Origin: Butyrivibrio sp. NC3005
GTDB taxonomy: Bacteria > Bacillota > Clostridia > Lachnospirales > Lachnospiraceae
Length of the DNA: 41,416 bases
Direction: 5' to 3'
Assembly (NCBI RefSeq): GCF_000424545.1
Contig: NZ_AUKC01000033.1
Span: forward strand, 1 to 41,416
The notes under the pieces are model-generated. The model did not search any database, was not told the DNA's origin, and worked only from the letters and a program-made list of their open reading frames with translations. The position numbers were made by a program, and so were the translations under genes. The stretch's first letter is position 1. Each line of letters opens with the position of its first letter. Of this stretch, positions 28,173-35,919 are shown piece by piece.

Positions 28173-28970
28173 TCATAGTTTTCCAACCTGAGTAACAGCG
28201 ATTTCAAGTGTATTATCGCAAGTCTGAATCATAGTAGAGGCAGCCTCGTAATGTCTTTGAATGTTTATGATATTAACCATTTGGTCTACAACAGATACAT
28301 TTGATTGCTCTAAAAATCCCTGATTTATTCTTCCTGTTGCTTCAATCTGGGTATTTCCATCTACTGCTCTATATAAGTTTTCTCCATATTTTGAGAGATA
28401 GTTATAATCTTCAAAATCATAAAGACCAATCTTTCCTACGACCTGATTGTCCTGAATAATCTCACCTTTAACATTTATCTGGGCATCCTTGGTAGGGTCA
28501 ACTGTTATGTGTGCTCCACCTGCGTTTAGCACAAAATCTCCATCATGTGTTACGAGATTGCCCTTGGCATCGACAGTAAAATTACCGTCTCTTGTGTACA
28601 TTATCTCAGTTTCAGTATCTTCTTTTGCTACATTTATATTTTTATTGGTATATTCTATGGCGAAAAAGCCTTTTCCAGAAATTGCCAAGTCCCACGTATT
28701 CTCTGTGGTCTTCATAGGTCCTTCTTCCCAATTGGTATAATCTTCACCAGTCTTGACTCCGGGAACAATTTTTCCTACTCTCTTAGCGTATGTACCAGGT
28801 TCTGTTACATCTTTAATCTTGAGTGCCAGCTGGTCTTTGAATGTCTGCTGACTTGAACCCTCACTTTTAAAACCTGTCGTATTAGAATTTGCTAAATTAT
28901 TAGTCGCAACATCCATTCGATGCTGCTCATTAACCATAGCAGTCCATGCAGTATAAAGACCCTTTACCAT
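28173..28970 (-). CDS. flhO: Flagellar basal-body rod protein FlgF/FlhO-like
   Basis: Proximal rod-type axial protein. It starts KGLYTAWTAMVNEQHRMDVA with TNNLANSNTTGFKSEGSS, the conserved N-terminal axial helix. DLAISGKGFFAIEYTNKN is the central signature, and EQSNVSVVDQMVNIINIQRH is the C-terminal axial helix. 265 residues. AAGGAGGCATG precedes ATG. It lies 67 bp downstream of mbl/mreB and about 114 bp upstream of the FlhP-like gene, as in the Bacillus mbl region. Confidence 0.92.
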   Translation of the reverse strand: MVKGLYTAWTAMVNEQHRMDVATNNLANSNTTGFKSEGSSQQTFKDQLALKIKDVTEPGTYAKRVGKIVPGVKTGEDYTNWEEGPMKTTENTWDLAISGKGFFAIEYTNKNINVAKEDTETEIMYTRDGNFTVDAKGNLVTHDGDFVLNAGGAHITVDPTKDAQINVKGEIIQDNQVVGKIGLYDFEDYNYLSKYGENLYRAVDGNTQIEATGRINQGFLEQSNVSVVDQMVNIINIQRHYEAASTMIQTCDNTLEIAVTQVGKL

Positions 28971-29037
28971 ACATGCCTCCTTGTTGTATTGGTTTACTTT
29001 GGGAAGATTGCATTGTAAAGAGCCTTTAAGCTTTTAT

Positions 29038-30030
29038 TTATGCATCACGTGCATCATTAATTGCTTCTACATATCTACCTGTACCGATTGCTACAGCTGT
29101 CATTGGATCTTCTGCAGTCATTGTATTGATACCTGTCTTGGATGCAATAAGATCCTCGAGTCCGCGAAGAAGGCTACCGCCACCAGTAAGAACGATACCA
29201 CGATCTGCAATATCTGCTGCAAGTTCTGGCGGAGTTTTCTCTAATACACTGTGAATAGCTTCTACAATCTGGGTAGTAGGCTCTCTAAGTGCCTCTTCAG
29301 TTTCCTCTGAACTAACCTTTACTGTCTTAGGAAGACCTGTAACAAGGTTACGTCCACGCACGTCCATATAATCAGCCTCAGGGCGCGGATAAGCGCTTCC
29401 GATGCGAATTTTAATATCTTCTGCGGTTCTAAGACCGATAAGAAGATTGTGCTTCTTTCTCATATAGCGAACGATTGCTTCATCGAAGTCATCACCAGCA
29501 ACTTTAACGGATGTGCTGACAACTGTTCCACCAAGTGAAATAACTGCTATATCACTTGTACCACCACCTATATCAACAATCATGTTACCGCAAGGCTTAA
29601 TAATATCAATACCTGCACCGATTGCTGCTGCAAGTGGCTCTTCGATAATCTTAACATCCTTGGCACCTGCACACTTTGCTGCATCTTCTACAGCTCTTCT
29701 CTCAACTTCAGTTACTCCGGAAGGTACACATACTGCCATAAGGAGCTTAAAATGAGGTCTGTGTCCTAATGCCTTGCGGATGAAATACTTCATCATCGCT
29801 TCTGTAATTTCGTAGTCGCTGATAACACCCTGACGAAGCGGACGTGCAGCAACAATATTGCCAGGTGTACGACCAAGCATCTGTCTTGCATCTTCACCAT
29901 ATGCAACTATTCTCTCTGTATCTCTGTCATAAGCAACTACTGAGGGCTCTTTTAATACAACGCCCTTTCCTCTGATATAAACAAGTATACTTGCTGTTCC
30001 CAAATCAATTCCAATATCTGTGTAAGCCAT
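29038..30030 (-). CDS. mbl: Rod-shape determining actin homologue (Mbl/MreB)
   Basis: Bacterial actin that guides lateral wall synthesis. Phosphate-1 motif TDIGIDLGTASILVYIRGKG, EPSVVAYDRD, then GRTPGNIVAARPLRQGVISD typical of Mbl/MreB, phosphate-2 MIVDIGGGTSDIAVISLGGT and adenosine motif GIVLTGGGSLLRGL. 330 residues. AAAGGGAG precedes ATG. Next to flhO-flhP, the same order as mbl in Bacillus; MreB is the alternative name since the proteins are close. Confidence 0.94.
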   Translation of the reverse strand: MAYTDIGIDLGTASILVYIRGKGVVLKEPSVVAYDRDTERIVAYGEDARQMLGRTPGNIVAARPLRQGVISDYEITEAMMKYFIRKALGHRPHFKLLMAVCVPSGVTEVERRAVEDAAKCAGAKDVKIIEEPLAAAIGAGIDIIKPCGNMIVDIGGGTSDIAVISLGGTVVSTSVKVAGDDFDEAIVRYMRKKHNLLIGLRTAEDIKIRIGSAYPRPEADYMDVRGRNLVTGLPKTVKVSSEETEEALREPTTQIVEAIHSVLEKTPPELAADIADRGIVLTGGGSLLRGLEDLIASKTGINTMTAEDPMTAVAIGTGRYVEAINDARDA

Positions 30031-30387
30031 GAAATCTGCTCCCTTTCAATTACTGACGACTATTTATATAAAAATGTTCTAAAATACCTGTGTAAACTAC
30101 TAAAAACATAAATTAACAAGCAGATTCGTATACTGACAAAAAATATGAGCATATCCTTCCACTTTATTAATCACAGATATTATAAACTAATCCGTCCGAT
30201 TTGAAAACAGATTCCTTCCTGAAAAAAAAATAAAATTAAAAGTATTATTGTTCTGTCATTGAAAAAACAGCGTAAAAATACTTATTCAGATAGTTTATCG
30301 GACAATATTTTGATTTACAAAAGTGGTTTTAAATTTTTTCCTGTATTCAGCTTTGTTAACAAATGTATTAAACCATATACCTTAAAC
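30031..30387. other. AT-rich intergenic region upstream of mbl
   Basis: No reading frame with a ribosome site was found. A weak minus-strand promoter candidate for mbl is TTTACA followed 17-18 bases later by TTTTAT or TTTATA about 45 bases before the mbl start. This gap marks the change from housekeeping genes (left) to the accessory island (right). Confidence 0.45.
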
Positions 30388-30443
30388 AAAAATGCGGTGG
30401 CTAACTCACGATTAAAGTCACGTGAATAGGCCGCCGCATTTTT
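30388..30443 (-). terminator. Intrinsic terminator after the first MFS gene
   Basis: Arms AAAAATGCGGTGGC (30388-30401) and GCCGCCGCATTTTT (30430-30443), one G-T pair, with a smaller inner pairing around CACGTGA. T runs on both strands. It marks the left boundary of the island transcript. Confidence 0.85.
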
Positions 30444-30456
30444 TAATTATTCGATA

Positions 30457-31790
30457 TATTTTCAGTAACTTTTAAACTGCTTCTGGCATCTTTTCTATTT
30501 TTTCTTCATCTTCGCTGAATTTCACCTTGGCTATTCCCATAAATGCAAAGATTACTATGCAAATCGAGGAAGATATGATAAACAATGTTGTTACTGGTAT
30601 AAATTTAGCCATCAGGCTAACAAGACCTGATGTTAACGGTGTTGCTGCACTAGAAGTAGCATTAAGGATAGAGGCAGCTCTTGCCAGATATTCATTCTCC
30701 ACACTATTCATAAACTGTATTGTAAATATTTGTGAAATAACACTTATCGCTATTCCCATAATAAGCGCACATACTATATTTAATGAATATGCTGCAATTA
30801 CATTTCCATGCGTATATATTCCTAAGGTATATAATCCGTAAATTATTCCTAATGCTATTCCAAAGAACACAATCAATGGTCTTTCTTTAAATTTGCCCAT
30901 AAGCTTTGGAGTTATTAAAGAACCTAGAGCCGTTCCTATAATAAGTGCTATTCCCATCACACTTAAAAACTCACTTCCCTGTCCGAATATTTCAACCGCC
31001 ATAGGAGATTGAAGTGCATTTAATGGTACAAGAGTCGCATTTGCCAGCATAGCCAATATACAGCAGTTAAGTATTACTTTTTTTGCGGCAACATATTTAA
31101 AACCTTCTTTTAGAGTCTTGAAGTAAGTCTGGACGCCAGAACCATTCTTTTTGCTTACATCTTCGATAGTTTCTTTTACCTTGATACTAATCTTGAATAA
31201 CCCTGATATAAAGAATGTAGCTGCATCTACAAACATGGCAGCTTCAATTCCACCTACTCCTATAATGATTCCAGCGCTTGCCATTCCTACAAGCTGCATG
31301 ATATTAGAAACTGTTGAATTTAATGAAAGTCCATAACTATAGTACTTTTTCTCTAATATCAACGGAACAAATGCAGATCCTGCTGGCATTCCAAATGCTT
31401 CTACAGATGAAATCATAAGTGTCATAGCAGCTAGTACCCACGGACTAACGCTTCCATTAGCCTTATATAGACAAGCTACTGCTACAATAATAAAACCTCT
31501 GATCAAATCAGCAGCAACCATTATTTTCTTCTTATTCATTCGCTCAACCAATGCTCCTGCAAATGGCTGAAGTAGCACTGTCGGAAGCTGATTAAGTGCA
31601 TAAATAATAGCACTCCATGATGCGCTTCCTGTCACCATGTATACTAACCAGGTAAATGCTATAGCATCAACAGAGTCACCGAATCGATTTACAATACTTG
31701 ATGCAATAAGCTTCCTATATTCTTTTAGCTTAAGAATATCTCTATACTTCACTTTGTCCATATCTCTACACCCTCCACAACTAGTACATT
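30457..31790. repeat. Direct repeat copy A (MFS gene with short flanks)
   Basis: This stretch matches 37470-38805 nearly base for base in the same orientation. The shared edges are TATTTTCAGTAACTTTT on the left and ACTAGTACATT on the right; beyond these the flanks differ. Confidence 0.85.
30472..31761 (-). CDS. MFS exporter, copy 1
   Basis: Major facilitator protein, 429 residues, about twelve membrane helices; resembles the MFS_3/enterobactin-exporter-like branch (SIVNRFGDSVDAIAFTWLVY at helix 1, and the motif-A-like GALVERMNKKKIMVAADLIR). It is a near copy of the MFS at 37486: I count 18 differences in 429 residues, mostly conservative. GGAGGGTG precedes ATG. It is divergent from the tandem-HTH regulator. 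In this context it probably exports, or gives resistance to, a modified peptide; a drug exporter is possible too. Confidence 0.92.
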   Translation of the reverse strand: MDKVKYRDILKLKEYRKLIASSIVNRFGDSVDAIAFTWLVYMVTGSASWSAIIYALNQLPTVLLQPFAGALVERMNKKKIMVAADLIRGFIIVAVACLYKANGSVSPWVLAAMTLMISSVEAFGMPAGSAFVPLILEKKYYSYGLSLNSTVSNIMQLVGMASAGIIIGVGGIEAAMFVDAATFFISGLFKISIKVKETIEDVSKKNGSGVQTYFKTLKEGFKYVAAKKVILNCCILAMLANATLVPLNALQSPMAVEIFGQGSEFLSVMGIALIIGTALGSLITPKLMGKFKERPLIVFFGIALGIIYGLYTLGIYTHGNVIAAYSLNIVCALIMGIAISVISQIFTIQFMNSVENEYLARAASILNATSSAATPLTSGLVSLMAKFIPVTTLFIISSSICIVIFAFMGIAKVKFSEDEEKIEKMPEAV

Positions 31791-32008
31791 AATGATTTTT
31801 TCTAATTATTATTATTTATTTTTATACTTATATTTGTGATATCCAAAAGCGGAAAATTATTTGTTTCCATTTGCTTTAAAATAAAGCATATATTGGAGTT
31901 TCGTAGACGAAAACGCTTTAATATTCAAAAAATAAAACCTTAGCATATCACTATTAGTCCATTCTGATACCCCCAAAGCAAAAAATGCAGTTTTTATCCG
32001 CTTTTTTA
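31762..32008. promoter_or_regulatory. Divergent control region with two perfect palindromes
   Basis: Between the MFS gene and the tandem-HTH regulator lie TGCTTTA-AAA-TAAAGCA (31872-31888) and TTTCGT-AG-ACGAAA (31899-31912), both perfect. They suit binding by a dimeric (or pseudo-dimeric) HTH protein, the obvious candidate being the regulator encoded next to them. A weak minus-strand promoter for the MFS gene may be TTGGAT with TAAAAA 16 bases later. Confidence 0.5.
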
Positions 32009-32037
32009 TTGCTTCAACGTATCAAAGAAATTATAAT
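32009..32037 (+). promoter_or_regulatory. Sigma-A promoter of the tandem-HTH regulator
   Basis: TTGCTT at 32009-32014, 17 bases, TATAAT at 32032-32037. The ATG is 33 bases past the -10, with GGAGGAG between them. Confidence 0.75.
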
Positions 32038-32070
32038 TAATGTAACATATGCGGAGGAGACTGGCAGACT

Positions 32071-33954
32071 ATGGGAGTATATGATATTTCAAAAATAATC
32101 AAAAATGCACGTAATAGTGCAGGATTAACTCAAGAGGAAATGGCAGAAGGTATCTGTTCAGTAGTTGCACTAAGTAACATCGAAAACGGCAAATGCGGAA
32201 TTAGCCCATCAACATTCTCTCTATTAATGGACAAGGCAGGAATCACCAAAGAAGCTTACCCTTTTTTCGAAAACATTGATGATTTTAAAACTTTTCTAAG
32301 TATAAATCATGCAAGATTCTATATAGAACATTGGAAAAGTGATTCGGCGTATTCTGCTCTCAAAGAAATAAAGAATAAGAATTTCAACAAAAACAAATTC
32401 TATTATCAGGAGTTTCTGATATTAGAAGTATTACATCAGTTAAGAACTTGCAGTAAAAGATATGACGAATTATTAGAAAAACTCAATTTCGCTATAGGAA
32501 TAACACATTCCGAAATTGATTTCACTGATATTAGAAAACAATTTCTTTCATCACTCGATTTAGAATGCCTTTTGCTAATTGCTTATATTTATCATCTTCA
32601 GGGAAAATCTGAAGAAAGTATTATCTTGTGCTCGCAAGTAAAAGTCAAATTAGATCATATGCATATTACTGGAAAAAAGCTTATGAAAGTTCAAATTCTC
32701 TACCTTTTCGTCTATAGTGCATATCTTATTGGACAAAATGATTATGATGCTGCGTTTGAGTATTCTAGAAAAGGACGTGAAATAGCAATAGAGAATAATC
32801 TCCATTCCTATTTGGTAGAACTTACTCTTATTTACGGAATTTCGATGTATATGAAGCAAGATGGTGACAAAGAAATGGCACTTCAGTACATTGGTTCATC
32901 TGTTTACAGCGCAGATGCACTAGGTTCAGCATTAACATCAAGACTAATTGATAAAATCAAAGACTATGATATACAGCATTCTTTTGAACTGTCGTCTTTA
33001 AAGCCAAAGGTTTATGAGCTTTTTGAAATGGAGGATATTTCTGACTTTGGAGATGGTTCATTCGACATTTTGGGGAAAGATGTTTTATCTATAGGTAAAC
33101 TTATCTCTACACTTAGAAAAGAACAGAAGATTTCTCAACAGACTATATGCCAGGGACTATGCAGTAAATCCAAACTTTCAAAAATAGAGAGTGGGACTCA
33201 AGATGGAGATATTCTCCTTCTATGTGCTATTCTGAACCGTTTAGGTTATTCAGAATCAGAATTTGACTTTTATGGGAGTAAAGATGAAGAAAGATATTTT
33301 AAAATCATATCGTATCTAAATTCTACCACCGATTATGACAGCAATAAATACTTGCACTATCTTGAAGAATTGAAACATTTAGGAGAAACACATCCGCTTA
33401 TGATGCAGGAATACTATTTGCATTATTCGTCTACCAAAAATAATATAGATGATCGGTTGCACATTCTGAATAAAGCGTTAGCTATAACTCTTCCTGATTT
33501 TAATATTTCCAGGCTATTAAACTATCGCCTCTCTGCAGCTGAAATATCTTTAATTGTGAGTATAACTTATGAATTAACGAACAAGTCTCACTGTGATGAA
33601 GCCTTCCAATACTTTTCACAGATGGAAAACTATGTAAAAGAAAACAGCCTCGACATTCTCTTTTCTTTTCGTTTCTATCCGATAATCAAATCTATTTTTA
33701 TTCGTTACAAATATACGGAGAAAATGTTTGGAATGTTATCACAAGAAGTTGCAAACAAAGCTAATATCTCCTTATGTAGCTTCTCAATTGCTAGTCTATC
33801 GACAATATACTATCATTATTCTATGTATTATAAGAATAATGCTGAGTGTAATAGTTCAGGCACTATCCTAAAACAATATTCATGCTATGCTAAGGCTTTA
33901 ACTCTAATAAATGATAACTTGCACAATTATAAAATTGTAAAAGAAAGTTTATAA
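32071..33954 (+). CDS. Tandem HTH regulator with helical-repeat domains (RRNPP/Rgg-like double unit)
   Basis: 627 residues. The first XRE-type HTH is at about 6-57 (IIKNARNSAGLTQEEMAEGI, then ALSNIENGKCGISPSTFSLL). A ~270-residue all-helical TPR-like region follows. A second HTH is at about 340-395 (LISTLRKEQKISQQTICQGL, then SKLSKIESGTQDGDILLL), followed by another helical region to the end. Each half has the size and layout of one Rgg/PlcR-type peptide-sensing regulator, so the protein looks like two fused units. Such receptors usually bind DNA as dimers and sense short peptides in the repeats. GGAGGAG and a good promoter precede it. A small secreted peptide gene converges on it. Peptide binding is inferred. 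Confidence 0.82.
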   Translation: MGVYDISKIIKNARNSAGLTQEEMAEGICSVVALSNIENGKCGISPSTFSLLMDKAGITKEAYPFFENIDDFKTFLSINHARFYIEHWKSDSAYSALKEIKNKNFNKNKFYYQEFLILEVLHQLRTCSKRYDELLEKLNFAIGITHSEIDFTDIRKQFLSSLDLECLLLIAYIYHLQGKSEESIILCSQVKVKLDHMHITGKKLMKVQILYLFVYSAYLIGQNDYDAAFEYSRKGREIAIENNLHSYLVELTLIYGISMYMKQDGDKEMALQYIGSSVYSADALGSALTSRLIDKIKDYDIQHSFELSSLKPKVYELFEMEDISDFGDGSFDILGKDVLSIGKLISTLRKEQKISQQTICQGLCSKSKLSKIESGTQDGDILLLCAILNRLGYSESEFDFYGSKDEERYFKIISYLNSTTDYDSNKYLHYLEELKHLGETHPLMMQEYYLHYSSTKNNIDDRLHILNKALAITLPDFNISRLLNYRLSAAEISLIVSITYELTNKSHCDEAFQYFSQMENYVKENSLDILFSFRFYPIIKSIFIRYKYTEKMFGMLSQEVANKANISLCSFSIASLSTIYYHYSMYYKNNAECNSSGTILKQYSCYAKALTLINDNLHNYKIVKESL

Positions 33955-33959
33955 AAATA

Positions 33960-33995
33960 AAAAACAGGGAGAATAACAACGTTGTTTCTCCCTGT
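33960..33995 (-). terminator. Intrinsic terminator between the regulator and the secreted-peptide gene
   Basis: Arms ACAGGGAGAATAACAAC (33964-33980) and GTTGTTTCTCCCTGT (33981-33995) with a one- or two-base bulge. On the minus strand it is followed by T6-A-T5, so it ends leftward transcripts (secreted peptide, tnpB); it can also stop the regulator transcript on the plus strand. Confidence 0.82.
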
Positions 33996-34063
33996 CAAAA
34001 TATTTTATATAAAAATTATGCCACATTTTCAATCACTAAATATTTGATATTAAAAATCTACTA

Positions 34064-34204
34064 CTATCCCTCTTTGATATTTCTCCACCCATTGTCTTCA
34101 TTCACCACTGCTACATTTTCAAATGTAGCTACAGTTACTGTCACTGATGAAACAATTAATGCTCCTGCTATAACCCCTGCCAATACTCTCTTTACTAATT
34201 TCAT
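34064..34204 (-). CDS. Small Sec-exported peptide, candidate signal peptide/pheromone precursor
   Basis: 46 codons, translated by hand. The N-terminus MKLVKRVLAG is basic, then VIAGALIVSSVTVTVA is a hydrophobic export helix with a possible signal-peptidase site after TVA. The exported tail would be TFENVAVVNEDN plus GWRNIKEG (20 residues). AAAGAGAGG lies about ten bases before ATG; a strong terminator follows. The gene converges on the tandem-HTH regulator, an arrangement known for short pheromone genes next to Rgg regulators. The NEDN segment recalls the EEDN of the precursor peptides in this island. Alternatives: a bacteriocin-like or immunity peptide. No family recognised. Confidence 0.6.
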   Translation of the reverse strand: MKLVKRVLAGVIAGALIVSSVTVTVATFENVAVVNEDNGWRNIKEG

Positions 34205-34287
34205 GATACGTTAGCCTCTCTTTCTGTAAAATCCCCTATTTTTTGAATGATAATTTTTTTGGAAAAGAACTATTCTCATGTTTTATT

Positions 34288-34400
34288 GTGAACTACCCAT
34301 CACCTAAAGGTAATGGGCTTCTAAGAGCCTAATGACTCCATTTAAGAAGTTTGATATTTAAGTCTCCACCTAACAAGTTAGGCAATCCTTATTCTTACAG
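34288..34400 (-). ncRNA. Probable omega RNA (TnpB guide RNA scaffold)
   Basis: In IS605 elements the 3' end of tnpB and the following right end give the guide scaffold. Here the minus strand has a small stem (GCCTAACTTGTTAGG) at the end of tnpB, then ATTAGGCTCTTAGAAGCCCA and the CCTAAAGG-centred terminal hairpin, ending TTCAC at 34288. The guide would begin at 34287 and read leftward (AATAAAACATGAGAATAGTT). The 5' limit of the RNA inside tnpB is unknown. Confidence 0.6.
34296..34317. repeat. Right-end hairpin of the tnpB element
   Basis: Imperfect palindrome CCCATCACCTAAAGGTAATGGG, nearly the same as that at the other end. Confidence 0.8.
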
Positions 34401-35628
34401 GCGTGTCCACTTCGCCTCTACCGTATAGGATACTGAGATCCACAACGCTACTTTTACGCATTATATTTAATGCTCCGTTAACATCGGCATTAAAACTAAA
34501 GCCACTGGCAGTTTTATACATTCCACGATGTATCCTGTTACCACTGAACTGATATTCTTTTGGGTTATCATCATTGTAAACAGGGATATCATCTTTATCC
34601 CAGAATGATGCCTTTGATGTATAGCTTTCTTCCTGTTCAACATATGTAATGCCATTAAGCTCACAGAGATATGACAGTTTATCCCTCAGTATTCCATAAG
34701 GGATGTTAACAAAATTCTGATTGTTCTGTTTGCCTATATGAGAACTCCGTTGAAATGTAACATTATATCCAGCTACAAGAGTCCCGATATCATTGTTAAT
34801 GCAGTAGTCTATGACCTTACGTGCAGCTTTGCTCATATAATCATTTACTTTATTGTTACGGTCACGGGCAATGGTTTTCTGACGGTTTGTAGTCTTTCTG
34901 CCAAAATGCTGCTTATCCTTGATAGACTGCAGGCGGGCATTTTCCTTGTTAAACCATTGGTTAATGGACTTGAGCCTTCTTCCGTCGATTATGAACGATC
35001 TGCCATTACTTGATACGGCGGTTACGAGATTATTTATACCAAGATCGAGTGCCAGTGCATTGTTTTTGTTGAGATTTCTCTGAACGCACTCAGCTTCGTA
35101 AGTGTACTGGATTTCAAAGAACCTGGCATGTGCTTTTGGTATAATCCGTATCTCTTTAACCTTTTTATCAAGCAGGATAGGCGGTATTGTGATCTCAACA
35201 GGCTTGTGGGACTTCTTAAAGCTGTTGGAAAACGGAAGTATCAGCTTATTTCCATCAAGTCTTACAAATCCGATAACAAGTGTAGTATATCCGTCTTTTG
35301 GAAGATAATGCGGCAGTTTGCAATCCTTAAAAGCATACTTACCCTGTTTTGCAAGTTTAAGTAGGCCAAAGAATGACTTGAAACTGCCATCTACTTCTTT
35401 GAGGATCTGCTGTGCCATATTTGAATTTAAGGTCTTATAATTTGAGCTGTTCTTTAACAGGACATAGTTTTTCTCATACTTTAAGAATTTACCTTCAGCA
35501 AAGTAATACTGACGAACATTATATATAGCTTCATTAGCAAGATTTTTAGCTGAACGGCACAATTCCTTTATTGAGCGGTAGTCATCTTTTGACAGATGTT
35601 TTACCTGCTGTTTTACAGTAAGATACAT
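34378..35628 (-). CDS. tnpB: TnpB RNA-guided nuclease (RuvC type)
   Basis: Programmable nuclease of IS200/IS605 elements. In the 428-codon open frame, RuvC-I is ALALDLGINNLVTAV (Asp207) and RuvC-III FNADVNGALNI (Asp394). At the usual RuvC-II place, where most TnpB have a Glu, the sequence is GTLVAGYN (Gly299); acidic residues in YVEQEESYTSKAS (343-346) may replace it. No CxxC zinc ribbon pair is seen, as in this subgroup. The frame opens at 35664, but AAAGGAG is spaced for ATG at 35628 (416 residues). The gene is intact. Codon use is less AT-rich than the neighbouring peptide genes. Confidence 0.92.
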   Translation of the reverse strand: MYLTVKQQVKHLSKDDYRSIKELCRSAKNLANEAIYNVRQYYFAEGKFLKYEKNYVLLKNSSNYKTLNSNMAQQILKEVDGSFKSFFGLLKLAKQGKYAFKDCKLPHYLPKDGYTTLVIGFVRLDGNKLILPFSNSFKKSHKPVEITIPPILLDKKVKEIRIIPKAHARFFEIQYTYEAECVQRNLNKNNALALDLGINNLVTAVSSNGRSFIIDGRRLKSINQWFNKENARLQSIKDKQHFGRKTTNRQKTIARDRNNKVNDYMSKAARKVIDYCINNDIGTLVAGYNVTFQRSSHIGKQNNQNFVNIPYGILRDKLSYLCELNGITYVEQEESYTSKASFWDKDDIPVYNDDNPKEYQFSGNRIHRGMYKTASGFSFNADVNGALNIMRKSSVVDLSILYGRGEVDTPVRIRIA

Positions 35629-35744
35629 ACAGTTTTCTCCTTTCATAAGACTCAGATCACTCATGTATGTATATTATATCATACATTTTACTAAAATATG
35701 TATTTTTAAGTAAAATGCACACATCTATTAGTGACGCCATTCAT

Positions 35745-35766
35745 CCCACGACCTAAAGGTCATGGG
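35745..35766. repeat. Left-end hairpin of the tnpB element
   Basis: Palindrome CCCACGACCTAAAGGTCATGGG, about 120 bp upstream of the tnpB start. Confidence 0.8.
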
Positions 35767-35919
35767 TTTTCTGGCTGAATAATTATAAAAATCATACTTT
35801 ATATTATCAACTTTTTCTATACCCAGTAATGGAAAAACGACAATTTCCGTTTTCTTTAAGCATAGGATCACAAATGGTTGTATAGATTTTTTAATATTTT
35901 CCCATGTAGGACTTCGTTA

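Larger units (their letters stand above)
34288..35780 (-). mobile_element. IS200/IS605-type element carrying only tnpB
   Basis: The ends are recognisable by subterminal hairpins with a common CCTAAAGG centre: 34296-34317 (right end, beyond the tnpB 3' end) and 35745-35766 (left end). The right end finishes with GGGTAGTTCAC on the minus strand, typical of this family; the exact left boundary is uncertain by about 15 bases. There is no tnpA (HUH transposase), so movement would need one from elsewhere. It lies between the radical SAM gene and the secreted-peptide gene. Confidence 0.82.

Noticed and set aside
31802..31870. 22-codon frame on the minus strand upstream of MFS copy 1, with a tail ITNISIKINNNN resembling the precursor tails.
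   Set aside because: No ribosome site, no EEEDN motif, and it overlaps the palindromes and likely promoter; AT-rich DNA easily gives such Asn/Ile strings.
34296..35766. The two CCTAAAGG hairpins as terminators or parts of a CRISPR-like array.
   Set aside because: Only two copies, one at each end of tnpB, matching known IS605 end structures; no repeat-spacer series.
35821..35860. Short stem AAAACG/CGTTTT as the terminator of the radical SAM gene.
   Set aside because: Only six or seven A/T-rich pairs and a weak T run; too poor to call.
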